A stretch of DNA of 64,000 nt from Methylomonas sp. 11b (lineage in GTDB: Bacteria > Pseudomonadota > Gammaproteobacteria > Methylococcales > Methylomonadaceae). Positions 37,375 through 46,599 of this stretch are shown here, piece by piece (position 1 is the first letter of the stretch; every line of letters begins with the position of its first letter). Under the pieces are notes generated by a model. That model worked only from the letters and a program-made list of their open reading frames with translations, was not told where the DNA came from and ran no database searches. Position numbers and translations under genes: made by a program. The stretch covers positions 2,847,741 to 2,911,740 of the forward strand of contig NZ_KI911557.1 in the NCBI RefSeq assembly GCF_000515215.1, read 5' to 3'.

Positions 37375-37818
37375 TCATAACGGAATAGCTGTCTGTTTCG
37401 CAATACGCTTAATAGGCTTTTGCTCTTCCCCTATTGCCGGAGCAAATACTAGGTCGAGACGCTGTTCGCCCAGTGCCTGTTTGGCTTTAACCAGAAAGCG
37501 CAGTTTGGCAACCAAAGGTTTTTTCAAGATTTTGATTAAATCTTTTTATATACAAGGGGACCTCTAAAAATTAAAAAACCTCCTTCTCCTTTTTTGGGGG
37601 AAGGTTGGGATGAGCGGATTAAAATCACTTATTTACACCCACTCACCCTACCCCTCTCCCGGAGGAAGAGGAGATTTTTAGAGGTTCCCACAAATCTATG
37701 TCTCCGCCACGTCTATTATCGTCTGTACTAGAGCCAAACAATTTCAAGCTTGCTTGCGCTCCACACACTCAGCGGCAATGCTCTTTAAGATGTCGGCTTG
37801 TTGTTGCGTTAATCGCAT
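37375..37818 (-). pseudogene. Nucleotidyltransferase gene split by a MITE
   Basis: On the minus strand from ATG 37818 the reading is MRLTQQQADILKSIAAECV, then after a frameshift LKLFGSSTDDNRRGGDIDLW, the GSxxx...GGDxD nucleotidyltransferase signature. The reading then runs into the MITE (37557-37689). On the other side the frame resumes as LIKILKKPLVAKLRFLVKAK and LGEQRLDLVFAPAIGEE, stopping at 37375. The gene is therefore a MNT-type (small, antitoxin-like) nucleotidyltransferase inactivated by both a frameshift and the insertion. Overlapping its stop, another start codon (37379) opens a partner reading frame that I do not recognise. Confidence 0.7.
37557..37689. mobile_element. MITE with GGGACCTCTAAAAAT terminal repeats
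   Basis: About 133 bp. The left end GGGACCTCTAAAAAT (37557-37571) pairs with ATTTTTAGAGGTTCCC (37674-37689) with one extra base. Inside are CTCC...GGGGGAAGG and CCCTCTCCCGGAGG repeats of the CTCCC family. It interrupts the nucleotidyltransferase pseudogene. It encodes nothing. Confidence 0.8.
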
Positions 37819-38390
37819 GGTTTATATCCGTATGTTGCGGCGCGGTAACTTGGCCTTGGATGTCCTTGATTCATTTTTTGGCCTCACACACCAGCTACCA
37901 ATTTCTGTTGGGCGTTCTTAATTCTATTTGGTCAGATTAGAAAGGAAGTCCGTCATATCCGCCGGGACACCAAAAGGTCACAAGAGCTGGTGTCCAGTGC
38001 CATGAATGGCGGGCTTCTAACCATCCATGAAGCCTAGGTTCCGGCAATCCATGCCGGAATAACGACCTTCGGCAATGTGATACCCCAAATCTGACAAAGT
38101 CGAATTAAAGCTTATGAAAAGGTCCGCTTAAAAATTAAAGTAACCTTTTCTCCCTTCATACTAAATGCCGCTAAGTTAAAACTTGTAGGTGCCAATTTAT
38201 TCTCGCTATGGGCGCCAAAGGGCGAATAAATTCGACCCTACAGCATATTCAACTCTTAACTTAACTACATTGCCTTCATACATACCCAAAGGGCACAAAA
38301 TGGAAATTGGGGTTAGGGAATCAAAACGAGTAATTCGCCTTAGGACGCTCTAAACAAGTTGGTTCCGATCAGACCCTCAGAGTACAGGTG

Positions 38391-38505
38391 GTTCGACAGG
38401 CTACCCCGACCGGAATTAATAAAATACTGTTCGTGGTTAGCCTGTCTAAGGACTTAGTCATAGCTTCCTTTTTAATTCCCCTCGCCCCAAGCAAGGAGAG
38501 GGGGC
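38391..38505. repeat. GTTCGACAGGCTA inverted repeat and CTCCC-type tail
   Basis: GTTCGACAGGCTACCCCGACC (38391-38411) is inverted by GTTCGTGGTTAGCCTGTCTAAG (38429-38450). A CCCCTCGCCCC...GGAGAGGGGG fragment follows. The element is of a kind seen as dispersed non-coding repeats in many proteobacteria. The remaining gap 37819-38548 shows only further repeat debris. Confidence 0.55.
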
Positions 38506-38548
38506 TAAACTTAATAGCTTTCTTTTTTCAAAAGAGAGGAGCTTTTAG

Positions 38549-39970
38549 TCAGTAAGCCTGCTGCCCCACAAACCCTTTAAAAACAGTCAATACCACAATC
38601 TTTAAATCTAAAATGACTGACCATTGGCGAATGTATTCCAGGTCGTGATGAATCCGCCTTTCCATTTTGTCGATGGTTTCGGTTTCGCCTCGGCAACCGC
38701 TGATTTGCGCCAGACCGGTGATGCCGGGTTTCATTTTGTGCCGCAGCATGTAGCCCTGGATCTGCTTGCGGTAGTATTCATTGTGCGCCACTGCATGGGG
38801 CCTTGGACCGACCACGGACATAGTGCCGCTCAGTACGTTTAGAAACTGCGGCAATTCATCTAACGAGGTACGCCGCAAAAAGTTGCCTAGCGGCGTCACC
38901 CGGCTGTCGTTGGCGGTGGCTTGTTTGATGCTGTCGCCATTTTCACACACCGACATCGACCGAAATTTCCAAACTTCAATCTGCTCACCCTTCACGCCAT
39001 AACGCATCTGTTTAAAAATGACCGGCCCCGGCGAGGTAAGCTTGATCGCAATGGCGATGATCAGCATCGGGATAGCGATAATCGGCAAGATGATCGCGCA
39101 TAACAACAAATCTTCAAGCCGTTTGGCCGCGCCATCCAGCGACGAATTTAACGGCGTATCGAAGACGCTGACCACCGGTATCCCTTTTACGCTGCTGAGC
39201 TTGGATTGCATCAGGTTAAAGGTAAAAAAGTCCGGAACTATGTTTACCGACACCGTACTATCGGCCAGCTCTCGAATCAATTGGTTGATTCGCTTTTCCG
39301 CACGCAAGGGCAAGGTGATGTAGATATGATCGATTTCTCCACGCTGCGCTCTTTCCAGTAGCTCTTTAAAGTCGCCAACGATGACGTCGACCATGTCTTC
39401 ATCCTGCCTGCGCTGTTTGTTCTCGATGCGGTCGTCAAAAAAACCAACAAAGCTATAGCCCAGCCAAGGCATTTCAGTCAGCGCGGCATTTAGGCGTTTG
39501 CCTAGCGAATTACCGCCCAAAATCGCGTAGTTGCGGGTATTGAGGCCGTGCATCCGCAAATAAGACAATGTCGAGCGGCGCAGCGAGTGCAGCATGATGA
39601 TGCTGAGCGGCGCCAGCGGCAGCCACAATTCCAAGACTTGCCGCGAATATTCAAAGCCAAGGTCAAATACGAAAAAACTGCTGGCAATCAGTGCAAAGGC
39701 CACTATCCACGACAATAATATCCGCACGGCGTCGTCAAACAGGGGGTCACCGCGCCAGCCGTGATAGATCTCTTGATGCTCGGCAAAAATACCGAACAAC
39801 ACGGTACAGACAATAAATAAGCCCAGGTATTCACGGTCGAACGGCTCGCCATAGATGTGTAGCGAGATGTATAGCGTGATAAAAATCAACGCGGTATCCA
39901 TGGCCCGCTTAATGCTCTGCAATTCGGGCTGCAGCGGCCTGATAAATCCTTTTGGGCGAAACTGATTCAT
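38549..39970 (-). CDS. Undecaprenyl-phosphate glucose phosphotransferase, WcaJ-like
   Basis: 473 residues. Four N-terminal membrane helices and a CoA-binding-like middle domain (NYAILGGNSLGKRLNAAL) precede a C-terminal bacterial sugar transferase domain. That domain has a reentrant helix (LCAIILPIIAIPMLIIAIAI), then KLTSPGPVIFKQMRYGVKGE, VWKFRSM, and a C-terminal RRTSLDELPQF and SVVGPRP catalytic set. The enzyme loads the first sugar-1-phosphate onto undecaprenyl phosphate and starts exopolysaccharide assembly. The start MNQFRPKGFIRP follows only weak SD sequence. It is the only initiator in the 24-40 kb cluster. Confidence 0.92.
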   Translation of the reverse strand: MNQFRPKGFIRPLQPELQSIKRAMDTALIFITLYISLHIYGEPFDREYLGLFIVCTVLFGIFAEHQEIYHGWRGDPLFDDAVRILLSWIVAFALIASSFFVFDLGFEYSRQVLELWLPLAPLSIIMLHSLRRSTLSYLRMHGLNTRNYAILGGNSLGKRLNAALTEMPWLGYSFVGFFDDRIENKQRRQDEDMVDVIVGDFKELLERAQRGEIDHIYITLPLRAEKRINQLIRELADSTVSVNIVPDFFTFNLMQSKLSSVKGIPVVSVFDTPLNSSLDGAAKRLEDLLLCAIILPIIAIPMLIIAIAIKLTSPGPVIFKQMRYGVKGEQIEVWKFRSMSVCENGDSIKQATANDSRVTPLGNFLRRTSLDELPQFLNVLSGTMSVVGPRPHAVAHNEYYRKQIQGYMLRHKMKPGITGLAQISGCRGETETIDKMERRIHHDLEYIRQWSVILDLKIVVLTVFKGFVGQQAY

Positions 39971-40271
39971 ATCAAATATACTGGTTAGCTTAATGAGTCG
40001 ATCATTTGCCTGCCTGATTATAGGACTTTAAGCCAAAATTATTTCAGCTTAATGAAAGTTTAATGCAACACCGGCGGCGGCATATAAACCGTTCGGCGCT
40101 TACAAGTTCTTCCTGCATGCCACTTCTTAGCGACATCGCAAGCGCGACAATTGACACTCAAAAACCGGCTGAAAAATCAACGTTGCTTGTAAACCACTTT
40201 AGCAGGTCTTGCCAAGCTCACCAATAAAAACGCTACTCTTAACCAAGTAAACAGACTATTTCATAATCCTT

Positions 40272-40997
40272 ATGACAGAATCTTTCATATCAAATAAAGC
40301 CATTCCCGTCCGCGAACGCCTGATCATGGCTCTGGATGTTTCCAGCATCGCTGAAGCGCAAGCCTTGGTCGAAGAACTGGGGGAAGCGGTGATTTTTTAC
40401 AAAGTGGGCATGGAGCTGTTCATGTCGGGCGATTATTTCGGGTTTATCGAATGGCTAAAGGCCCGCGACAAAAAAGTGTTTGTCGATCTTAAATTCTTCG
40501 ACATTCCGGCCACAGTGGGCAGGGCAATTAAAGCGCTTAGTAACAAAGGCGTGGATCTGGCCACTATCCACGGCAACGATTCCATTATGGAAGCAGCGGC
40601 AGCCGCGAAAGGCGACTTAAAAGTGTTGGCCGTCACCGCATTAACCAGCCTGGATCGCGGCGATTTGGATGACTTGGGCTTTCAATGCGATGTACGCGAC
40701 TTGGTGTTGTCACGCGCAAAAAGGGCCTTACAAATAGGCTGCGACGGCATTGTTTCATCGGGCTTGGAAGTGGCAATGATTCGGGAGCAGTTGGGGGAAA
40801 AACTGTTGGTGATTACTCCCGGCATCCGGCCGGTGGATAACCGCGAAGACGATGATCAAAAACGCGCGGTCAGTGTCGAACAAGCCATTCAAAACGGTGC
40901 GGATTATATAGTAGTAGGCAGACCCATCCGCGACGCGGCTGACCGTAAAGCCATGGCGGAAAAAATTCAGGGACAGATTGCAGCGCAGTTTGGTTGA
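40272..40997 (+). CDS. pyrF: Orotidine-5'-phosphate decarboxylase
   Basis: 241 residues. It makes UMP from OMP in pyrimidine biosynthesis. Motifs: LIMALDVSS (first substrate Asp), VFVDLKFFDIPATVG with the catalytic Lys-x5-Asp set, ALTSLDRGDL, and TPGIRP near the C-terminus, followed by the phosphate-binding IVVGRPI. ATG 40272 is 301 bases from the WcaJ-like gene, divergently; that gap shows no repeat or motif. It stands alone, with a CTCCC-type repeat downstream. Confidence 0.96.
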   Translation: MTESFISNKAIPVRERLIMALDVSSIAEAQALVEELGEAVIFYKVGMELFMSGDYFGFIEWLKARDKKVFVDLKFFDIPATVGRAIKALSNKGVDLATIHGNDSIMEAAAAAKGDLKVLAVTALTSLDRGDLDDLGFQCDVRDLVLSRAKRALQIGCDGIVSSGLEVAMIREQLGEKLLVITPGIRPVDNREDDDQKRAVSVEQAIQNGADYIVVGRPIRDAADRKAMAEKIQGQIAAQFG

Positions 40998-41085
40998 GTA
41001 TTTGCGCTAAAGCTTTCTGGAATTTTATTCTGGGTATTGTTTGCTTGAAGAGCAAAAATTTAATTTTGCCGGGACTTTTAACTCC

Positions 41086-41125
41086 CCTCATCCCAATCTC
41101 CCTCCCTTAGGGAGAAAGGGGCTTG
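41086..41125. repeat. CTCCC dispersed repeat
   Basis: CCCCTCATCCCAATCTCC, then CCTTAGGGAGAAAGGGG, a copy of the CTCCC/GGGAG family, between pyrF and aroK. Confidence 0.6.
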
Positions 41126-41234
41126 TGTAATTTTTATAGCCCCTCAAAAGATAACGCCCAACATCTAAAATTTAACTCCCTGCAAAAAGTGGGCATAATG
41201 CTTCGGTTTTTAATGCGCGCAACCAGCCAATGCG

Positions 41235-41789
41235 ATGAAACCAGCGGCAAATATTTATTTGATCGGCCTGATGGGGGTGGGTAAAACCACCATAGGCAAA
41301 CAGCTTGCTAAAGCCTTGCAATGGCCGTTCTACGACAGCGATAGAGTCATCGAGGAATGCACCGGTGTCGATATTCCGACTATCTTCTCCTACGAGGGCG
41401 AGGAGGGTTTTCGGATGCGCGAGCAAACTGTGATCCGGCATTTATCGGCGTTGCAAGGGATAGTGATGGCCACCGGCGGCGGCGCGGTTTTAATGCCGGA
41501 GAATCGGGCGGCAATCAAGGAAAACGGCTTCGTCGTCTATTTGCACTGTTCGATAGATAAAATCCTGCACCGCACCAAACACGATACGCAACGCCCGCTA
41601 TTGCGCACCGACAACCCCAGGCAGCGCCTGCAAACCCTGCTGGCGCAACGCGACCCGCTGTATGCGGAATGCGCCGATTTTAAAATCGACTCCGGCGTCC
41701 TGCCCACTAAAACCGTGGTTAAAACCATTTTGCAGCAATATCAGGCTGCTTTAGAAGATCATGAAAGAATTGCAAGTTGCACTAAATAA
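41235..41789 (+). CDS. aroK: Shikimate kinase
   Basis: 184 residues. P-loop [13 protein letters not shown] near the N-terminus, FYDSDRVIE (substrate and Mg Asp), [10 protein letters not shown] with the shikimate-binding Arg, and [10 protein letters not shown]-terminal Arg-rich lid region ([16 protein letters not shown]) closes over ATP. It phosphorylates shikimate in the chorismate pathway. Its 3' end overlaps aroB by 29 bases, the standard gammaproteobacterial aroK-aroB-damX arrangement. Confidence 0.95.
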   Translation: MKPAANIYLIGLMGVGKTTIGKQLAKALQWPFYDSDRVIEECTGVDIPTIFSYEGEEGFRMREQTVIRHLSALQGIVMATGGGAVLMPENRAAIKENGFVVYLHCSIDKILHRTKHDTQRPLLRTDNPRQRLQTLLAQRDPLYAECADFKIDSGVLPTKTVVKTILQQYQAALEDHERIASCTK

Positions 41790-42843
41790 CGACAGAAGTT
41801 ACCCGATTTACATTGGCGCCGGCTTACTGGCCCAAGCGGCACTGTTGGCCAAGCATATTCGCTCCAAGCAGGTATTGATCGTTACCAACGAGACTATCGC
41901 CCCGCTTTACTTAGCCCAATTGCAAACGGCATTGGGCGATTATCAAGTCGAAACGGTGATCCTGCCGGACGGCGAGCAATACAAAACGCTCCAATATTTG
42001 GAGAAAGTCTTCGATCAATTGCTCGCCAAAAAATTTAGCCGCAACGCCACTTTGATTGCATTGGGCGGCGGTGTGATCGGCGACATGGGCGGCTTTGCGG
42101 CAGCTTGCTATCAACGCGGCATCGCCTTTATCCAGATCCCCACCACTTTGTTGGCCCAGGTCGATTCCTCGGTCGGCGGCAAAACCGGCGTGAACCATCC
42201 GCTGGGTAAAAACATGATAGGCGCGTTTTATCAACCGCAATGTGTGATCGCCGACGCAGACGTGCTGGATACTCTTGACGACAGACAGCTTTCGGCTGGC
42301 TTGGCGGAAGTCATTAAATACGGTCTGATCCGCGACCCCGGCTTTTTAGAATGGCTGGAAGCGAATATGCCGAAATTGCTGGCGCGCGATAAAGATGCCT
42401 TGGCTTATGCGATTGAGCGATCCTGCATCAATAAAGCCGAAGTGGTCGGCGAAGACGAGTTCGAATCCGGCGTGCGCGCTACGCTAAATCTCGGTCACAC
42501 CTTCGGCCACGCCATCGAAACCGGCAGCGGCTACGGCCACTATCTGCACGGCGAGGCGGTAGCTATCGGCACCTGCTTTGCAGCCGATTTATCGCGGCGC
42601 CTGGGCTGGCTGAACGATGCCGACGTTAAGCGAATTATCGACGTTTTCCAGGCCGCCAATTTGCCTGTCACTCCGCCTAAGGAAATGACGACCGAGCAGT
42701 ATGTGGATTTGATGGCCGTGGATAAGAAAAATGTCGACGGCAAAATTCGGGTCATTTTATTGGAAGCGGTCGGCAAAGCCTCTCTCCCCGTCAACGTCGA
42801 TCTGGCGCAATTGCAGGCAACCTTGAACAGCTATGCTGGATAA
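41761..42843 (+). CDS. aroB: 3-dehydroquinate synthase
   Basis: 360 residues, NAD- and Zn/Co-dependent cyclase of the shikimate pathway. [26 protein letters not shown] (NAD-binding), [19 protein letters not shown] with the active-site Lys, and HTFGHAIE and [13 protein letters not shown] contributing metal-ligand His are all visible. It overlaps aroK by 29 bases and the DamX gene by 11, implying translational coupling. Confidence 0.96.
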   Translation: MKELQVALNNDRSYPIYIGAGLLAQAALLAKHIRSKQVLIVTNETIAPLYLAQLQTALGDYQVETVILPDGEQYKTLQYLEKVFDQLLAKKFSRNATLIALGGGVIGDMGGFAAACYQRGIAFIQIPTTLLAQVDSSVGGKTGVNHPLGKNMIGAFYQPQCVIADADVLDTLDDRQLSAGLAEVIKYGLIRDPGFLEWLEANMPKLLARDKDALAYAIERSCINKAEVVGEDEFESGVRATLNLGHTFGHAIETGSGYGHYLHGEAVAIGTCFAADLSRRLGWLNDADVKRIIDVFQAANLPVTPPKEMTTEQYVDLMAVDKKNVDGKIRVILLEAVGKASLPVNVDLAQLQATLNSYAG

Positions 42844-44395
42844 CGACGACCTGACTTACAGTTACCAAAAACGCTCGGTGGTCAACAACAGCGAGCGGGC
42901 CTTGATTACGTTGGAGCGCTCGCAAAAACTGGATTTGTTGTTGCACTTGCTGGCCAATTTGCAGCAATCGCTGATCGTCTGCGGCCCGGAAGGCATCGGT
43001 AAAACCACCTTATTGGAGGCTGTCAAGCAAAGCCGTAAGGATATGTGGGAGGTCGTGTTACTGCCGGCCTCGCCAGACTCCAGCTTCGAAAGTCTGATTA
43101 ACGATTTGTTGCGCGGTCTGAACATCGCCAAAGCTTCGGCTTTCGATCTGAGCGCGTTGCGCGACAAATGCGCCAGACAAAAAGTAGTGCTGTTAATCGA
43201 CGATGCCGGCAATTTGGTACCCGGCCTGACGACGATGCTGATCGAATTTGCCGATTCGCTGCCCGGCTTGCGGTTGGTATTTGCGATGAATCACGATCAA
43301 TTCCACATCAAAAGCGGTACCGACAAACTGGTGGAAGAATGCCATTTCATCGAACTGCCGCCGCTCAGCAAAAAACAATGCGGCGAGTATTTGCAAAACC
43401 TGTCGGCGCAGCCGGGCGCAGTGGTGTCGTTCAATGCCATCAGCGACAGCCTGATCGAGGATTTATACCGCGCCAGCAACGGCATCCCCGGCAAGATTCT
43501 CGGGCAATTACCTAAATTGGCTAATTCCCAAAGCCATAAACGCAGCAAACTGGGTTTATGGTTGGCAATCTCCGGCGTATTAGCAGGCACCGGCTACGCG
43601 GTAAACTCGTTAATACCGCTTGACCAGCTCATTGAGCAAACAACCGGCAATTCGCCGATTAGCGGCCAAAACGACAGCACCAACAAACTGGCGATCGAAA
43701 GTCTGCCCGCACCGGCGATGCCGGAATCAATAAAGCCATCGGCGTCAATACTGCCCAACGAGGTAGCAATCGCGCCACCTCCTGCTCCAGCCTTGCCCGA
43801 ACCCAAAGTCCCCGAGCCGGAACCAGCGCCAACCAATGTTGTGGTCCCCGTTGTTCCCGTTCCCGATAAGCCCAAGCCGGTCGCCCCTGTTCCAAATGAC
43901 CCGGCAAAACAACCGGTAGGCCAACCCGTTGCCAGCGAAATTATCAGTACACCAGTCGTCGCCAACCCGGTGCCAGCCAAACCCGAGCCGCCGATTGAAA
44001 AACCCGAGACACCTGCCGCAGACGCAACACCTGCTGTGGAGCCGCCGCCCGTCCAAGCTGTGGCTAAGCCTATCGAACGCAAACCTGCTAAACCAGTATT
44101 CGAAGGCAGCGATCAAGATTGGATCATGGCGCAACCAGCTGGCAACTTCACGCTGCAAGTCATGGTACTGTCCAGTAAAGATGCGGCGCTGCGTTTCCAA
44201 AAAAAATACGCCGATTACCGCGACGGCCTGAAGTTCTATCCCATCAAACAAGGCGAGCAGGAAAAATACGTGGTAATTTACGGCTCTTTCCAAACCGCCG
44301 CCGAAGCGATCCAGCTTAAAGCCGTCATGCCCGGCGAATTTAAGCAGGCCATGGAAAAGCGCTTCCGGGCCGTACAAAAAGAAAGCCGCCGCTGA
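42833..44395 (+). CDS. damX: DamX-like ATPase with SPOR domain
   Basis: 520 residues. An N-terminal AAA-type ATPase domain has Walker [10 protein letters not shown] (about 47-55) and Walker [12 protein letters not shown] single membrane helix follows ([18 protein letters not shown], about 240-258), then a long Pro/Ala-rich periplasmic linker. The C-terminal SPOR domain (about 440-515, [25 protein letters not shown]) binds denuded septal peptidoglycan. Location after aroB supports DamX, a late division-ring protein. The ATPase is retained here, while its need for function is uncertain. Confidence 0.9.
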   Translation: MLDNDDLTYSYQKRSVVNNSERALITLERSQKLDLLLHLLANLQQSLIVCGPEGIGKTTLLEAVKQSRKDMWEVVLLPASPDSSFESLINDLLRGLNIAKASAFDLSALRDKCARQKVVLLIDDAGNLVPGLTTMLIEFADSLPGLRLVFAMNHDQFHIKSGTDKLVEECHFIELPPLSKKQCGEYLQNLSAQPGAVVSFNAISDSLIEDLYRASNGIPGKILGQLPKLANSQSHKRSKLGLWLAISGVLAGTGYAVNSLIPLDQLIEQTTGNSPISGQNDSTNKLAIESLPAPAMPESIKPSASILPNEVAIAPPPAPALPEPKVPEPEPAPTNVVVPVVPVPDKPKPVAPVPNDPAKQPVGQPVASEIISTPVVANPVPAKPEPPIEKPETPAADATPAVEPPPVQAVAKPIERKPAKPVFEGSDQDWIMAQPAGNFTLQVMVLSSKDAALRFQKKYADYRDGLKFYPIKQGEQEKYVVIYGSFQTAAEAIQLKAVMPGEFKQAMEKRFRAVQKESRR

Positions 44396-44418
44396 TTCTC
44401 ACCCCCCAATCAAAACGA

Positions 44419-45483
44419 ATGACCAACTTACAAAACGACTTATTCTTAAAAGCCCTGTTAAGACAGCCCGTCGACCGCACCCCCGTCTGGATGATGCGCC
44501 AAGCCGGACGTTATTTACCCGAGTACCGGGAAGTGCGCGCCAAGGCCGGCAGCTTCATGCAGCTCTGTACCAATCCGGAATTGGCCTGCGAAGTAACCTT
44601 GCAGCCGCTGGAGCGTTTTAATTTCGATGCGGCCATCTTGTTTTCCGACATTTTGACCATTCCCGATGCGATGGGCTTAGGTCTCTCGTTTGCCGAAGGC
44701 GAAGGCCCGCAATTTGCCAACCCTGTCAGATCCGCCGCCGACATCGCCAAACTGCCGATTCCCGACCCGGAAACCGAATTGCGCTATGTGATTGACGCAG
44801 TGCGCTTGATCAAAACCAATTTGCACGGTCGGGTACCCTTGATCGGCTTCTCAGGCAGTCCGTGGACGCTGGCCACCTACATGGTGGAAGGCAAAAGCAG
44901 CAAAAGCTTTCAAAAAGTAAAAAGCCTGATGTTCGAACAACCGCAGCTCATGCACCAGATGCTGGATAAGCTGGCGCAATCGGTTGCCTCCTATTTGAAT
45001 GCGCAAATTGCTGCCGGCGCGGATGCGGTGATGGTGTTCGATACCTGGGGTGGCATGCTCAGCCATGACGATTATCTGGAGTTTTCCTTGCGCTATGCGC
45101 GGCAGGTTCGCGAGTTGTTAAATTCCCGCCATGACGGCAAGCAAATCCCCACCATTTTGTTTACCAAAGGCGGCGGTCTATGGCTGGAAGCGATGGCCGA
45201 CACCGGCTACGACGCTCTGGGTCTGGATTGGCAAACCGACATTGGCCAAGCCCGCGCCCGGGTTGGCGACCGGGTCGCTTTGCAGGGCAATATGGACCCT
45301 ATCACTTTGTACGCGCAACCGGACGTAATCCGCGAAAAAGTTGGCAAAGTGCTGCAAGGTTTCGGTAATGGCTCGGGGCATGTATTCAATCTGGGGCACG
45401 GCATTTTGCCGGATATTAACCCGGAACATGTCAAGGCCATGGTCGATGCGGTGCGGGAATTGAGTCCACAATATCATCGCTAA
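44419..45483 (+). CDS. hemE: Uroporphyrinogen decarboxylase
   Basis: 354 residues. It decarboxylates uroporphyrinogen III to coproporphyrinogen III in heme biosynthesis. Hallmarks: [36 protein letters not shown] with the catalytic Asp, [16 protein letters not shown], and [16 protein letters not shown]. It starts 23 bases after damX and is probably cotranscribed with aroK-aroB-damX, a common order. Confidence 0.97.
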   Translation: MTNLQNDLFLKALLRQPVDRTPVWMMRQAGRYLPEYREVRAKAGSFMQLCTNPELACEVTLQPLERFNFDAAILFSDILTIPDAMGLGLSFAEGEGPQFANPVRSAADIAKLPIPDPETELRYVIDAVRLIKTNLHGRVPLIGFSGSPWTLATYMVEGKSSKSFQKVKSLMFEQPQLMHQMLDKLAQSVASYLNAQIAAGADAVMVFDTWGGMLSHDDYLEFSLRYARQVRELLNSRHDGKQIPTILFTKGGGLWLEAMADTGYDALGLDWQTDIGQARARVGDRVALQGNMDPITLYAQPDVIREKVGKVLQGFGNGSGHVFNLGHGILPDINPEHVKAMVDAVRELSPQYHR

Positions 45484-45548
45484 ATAAGGGCGTTTATACT
45501 TGAGGGGAATGCCGTTAAGTTAAGCACCTCTTACCGGCGGGTCTTGTA

Positions 45549-45600
45549 AAAAGCCCCCTCTCCTCGCGGGAGAGGGTTGGGGTGAGGGGAGAAGGAACGG
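45549..45600. repeat. CTCCC dispersed repeat
   Basis: CCCCCTCTCC-TCGC-GGGAGAGGG hairpin followed by TTGGGGTGAGGGGAG, between hemE and yjbQ; a canonical copy of the family. A related fragment with CTCCCTCTCC lies near 50479. Confidence 0.65.
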
Positions 45601-45639
45601 TCCTTCACACTGAATAGTTACCAATTTTTAGTATTCCAT

Positions 45640-46059
45640 ATGTGGATCCAAAAACGCATCCAGCTTGCCGCCAAACCGCGCGGCTTTCATTTGATCACGC
45701 GGGAAATCGTCGGTCAGTTGGCCGAACTGGATAAAATTGAAATAGGCTTGGCCCATGTGTTTTTGCAACATACTTCGGCATCGCTGGCTATCAACGAAAA
45801 CGCGGATGCGGATGTACGCAGGGACCTGGAAAGTTATTTCTCCAGAGCGGTTGCTGAAAATGAACCATACTACCGCCACACGCTCGAAGGGCCGGACGAT
45901 ATGCCAGCTCATATTAAAACCGTTATTTTAGGCAGCTCGCTGAGCATTCCGATCAGCGACGGCCAATTGGCCTTGGGGATTTGGCAAGGCATTTATTTAT
46001 GTGAGCATCGCAATCATGCCGGCAATCGCACTATCATCGTTACACTACACGGCGAATAA
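45640..46059 (+). CDS. yjbQ: YjbQ/UPF0047 family protein
   Basis: 139 residues, full length. FLQHTSASLAINENADADV, ILGSSLSIPISDGQLALGIW and LCEHRNHAGNRT are signatures of the YjbQ fold, with conserved histidines that line a pocket. Some members have thiamine-phosphate synthase activity in vitro, so the name 'secondary thiamine-phosphate synthase' is sometimes used. The ribosome site is weak. The next gene follows after 10 bases. Confidence 0.9.
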   Translation: MWIQKRIQLAAKPRGFHLITREIVGQLAELDKIEIGLAHVFLQHTSASLAINENADADVRRDLESYFSRAVAENEPYYRHTLEGPDDMPAHIKTVILGSSLSIPISDGQLALGIWQGIYLCEHRNHAGNRTIIVTLHGE

Positions 46060-46069
46060 AGAGGTATTT

Positions 46070-46528
46070 ATGAGAGCAGCAAAACTAATCGTTTTATTAC
46101 TGGCAGCTTGCAGCCAAAGCCTGTCCGCTGAAGAAGCCGGAAAGCCGCTGGAAATGACCGTCTATCGCAGCCCCACTTGCGGTTGTTGCGGCAAATGGCT
46201 GGAACATGCCAAACAAAACGGTTTTAAAATCAACGACGTGGTTAGCGACGACATGGAAACCATCAAAGCCCGTTTCGGCGTGCCTGAAAAGCTGGCGTCC
46301 TGCCATACCGCCATCGTGGACGGCCACGTTATCGAAGGCCATGTGCCTGCTGCCGACATTCAGAAGCTCTTACAAAGCAAATCCAACATCGCAGGTATCG
46401 CCGCGCCGGGCATGCCGATGGGCAGCCCCGGTATGGAAATGGGCGGGCAGCAAGATGCGTACAAGGTGGTTTCCTTCGATAAAGAAGGTAAATATGAAGT
46501 GTTTGCAGAGCATGGCACTAAGCAATAA
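46070..46528 (+). CDS. DUF411 metal-binding protein
   Basis: 152 residues from ATG 46070, with GAGG (46061-46064) 5 bases upstream; longer in-frame starts would overlap yjbQ. A signal peptide ends SLSA-EEAG. MTVYRSPTCGCCGKWLEH contains the CXCC metal site of DUF411, and ASCHTAIVDGHVIEGHVPA the second conserved block. The C-terminus is Met/Gly-rich (GMPMGSPGMEMGG), a pattern of copper-binding tails. It is therefore probably a periplasmic copper protein, an inference from motifs only. Confidence 0.88.
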   Translation: MRAAKLIVLLLAACSQSLSAEEAGKPLEMTVYRSPTCGCCGKWLEHAKQNGFKINDVVSDDMETIKARFGVPEKLASCHTAIVDGHVIEGHVPAADIQKLLQSKSNIAGIAAPGMPMGSPGMEMGGQQDAYKVVSFDKEGKYEVFAEHGTKQ

Positions 46529-46599
46529 CTCAACTTACGTACTCTCAGCCGTCCGCTTAATTCGCCGCCAAGCAGTATGTCTTTTTGGCAACATCTAGC

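Noticed and set aside
37557..37689. CRISPR-like spacing of CTCC/GGGAG repeats across the window
   Set aside because: Copies are single, far apart, with no regular spacer, and are better explained as MITE bodies or palindromic repeats.
38391..38411. GTTCGA segment that looks like a tRNA T arm
   Set aside because: No acceptor stem or anticodon arm fits around it; it pairs with an inverted copy at 38429-38450 and is a dispersed repeat.
43594..44082. Open minus-strand frame rich in Gly, Thr and Ser, opposite damX
   Set aside because: It is the antisense shadow of the Pro/Ala-rich linker of DamX; low complexity, no ribosome site and fully inside a well-supported gene.
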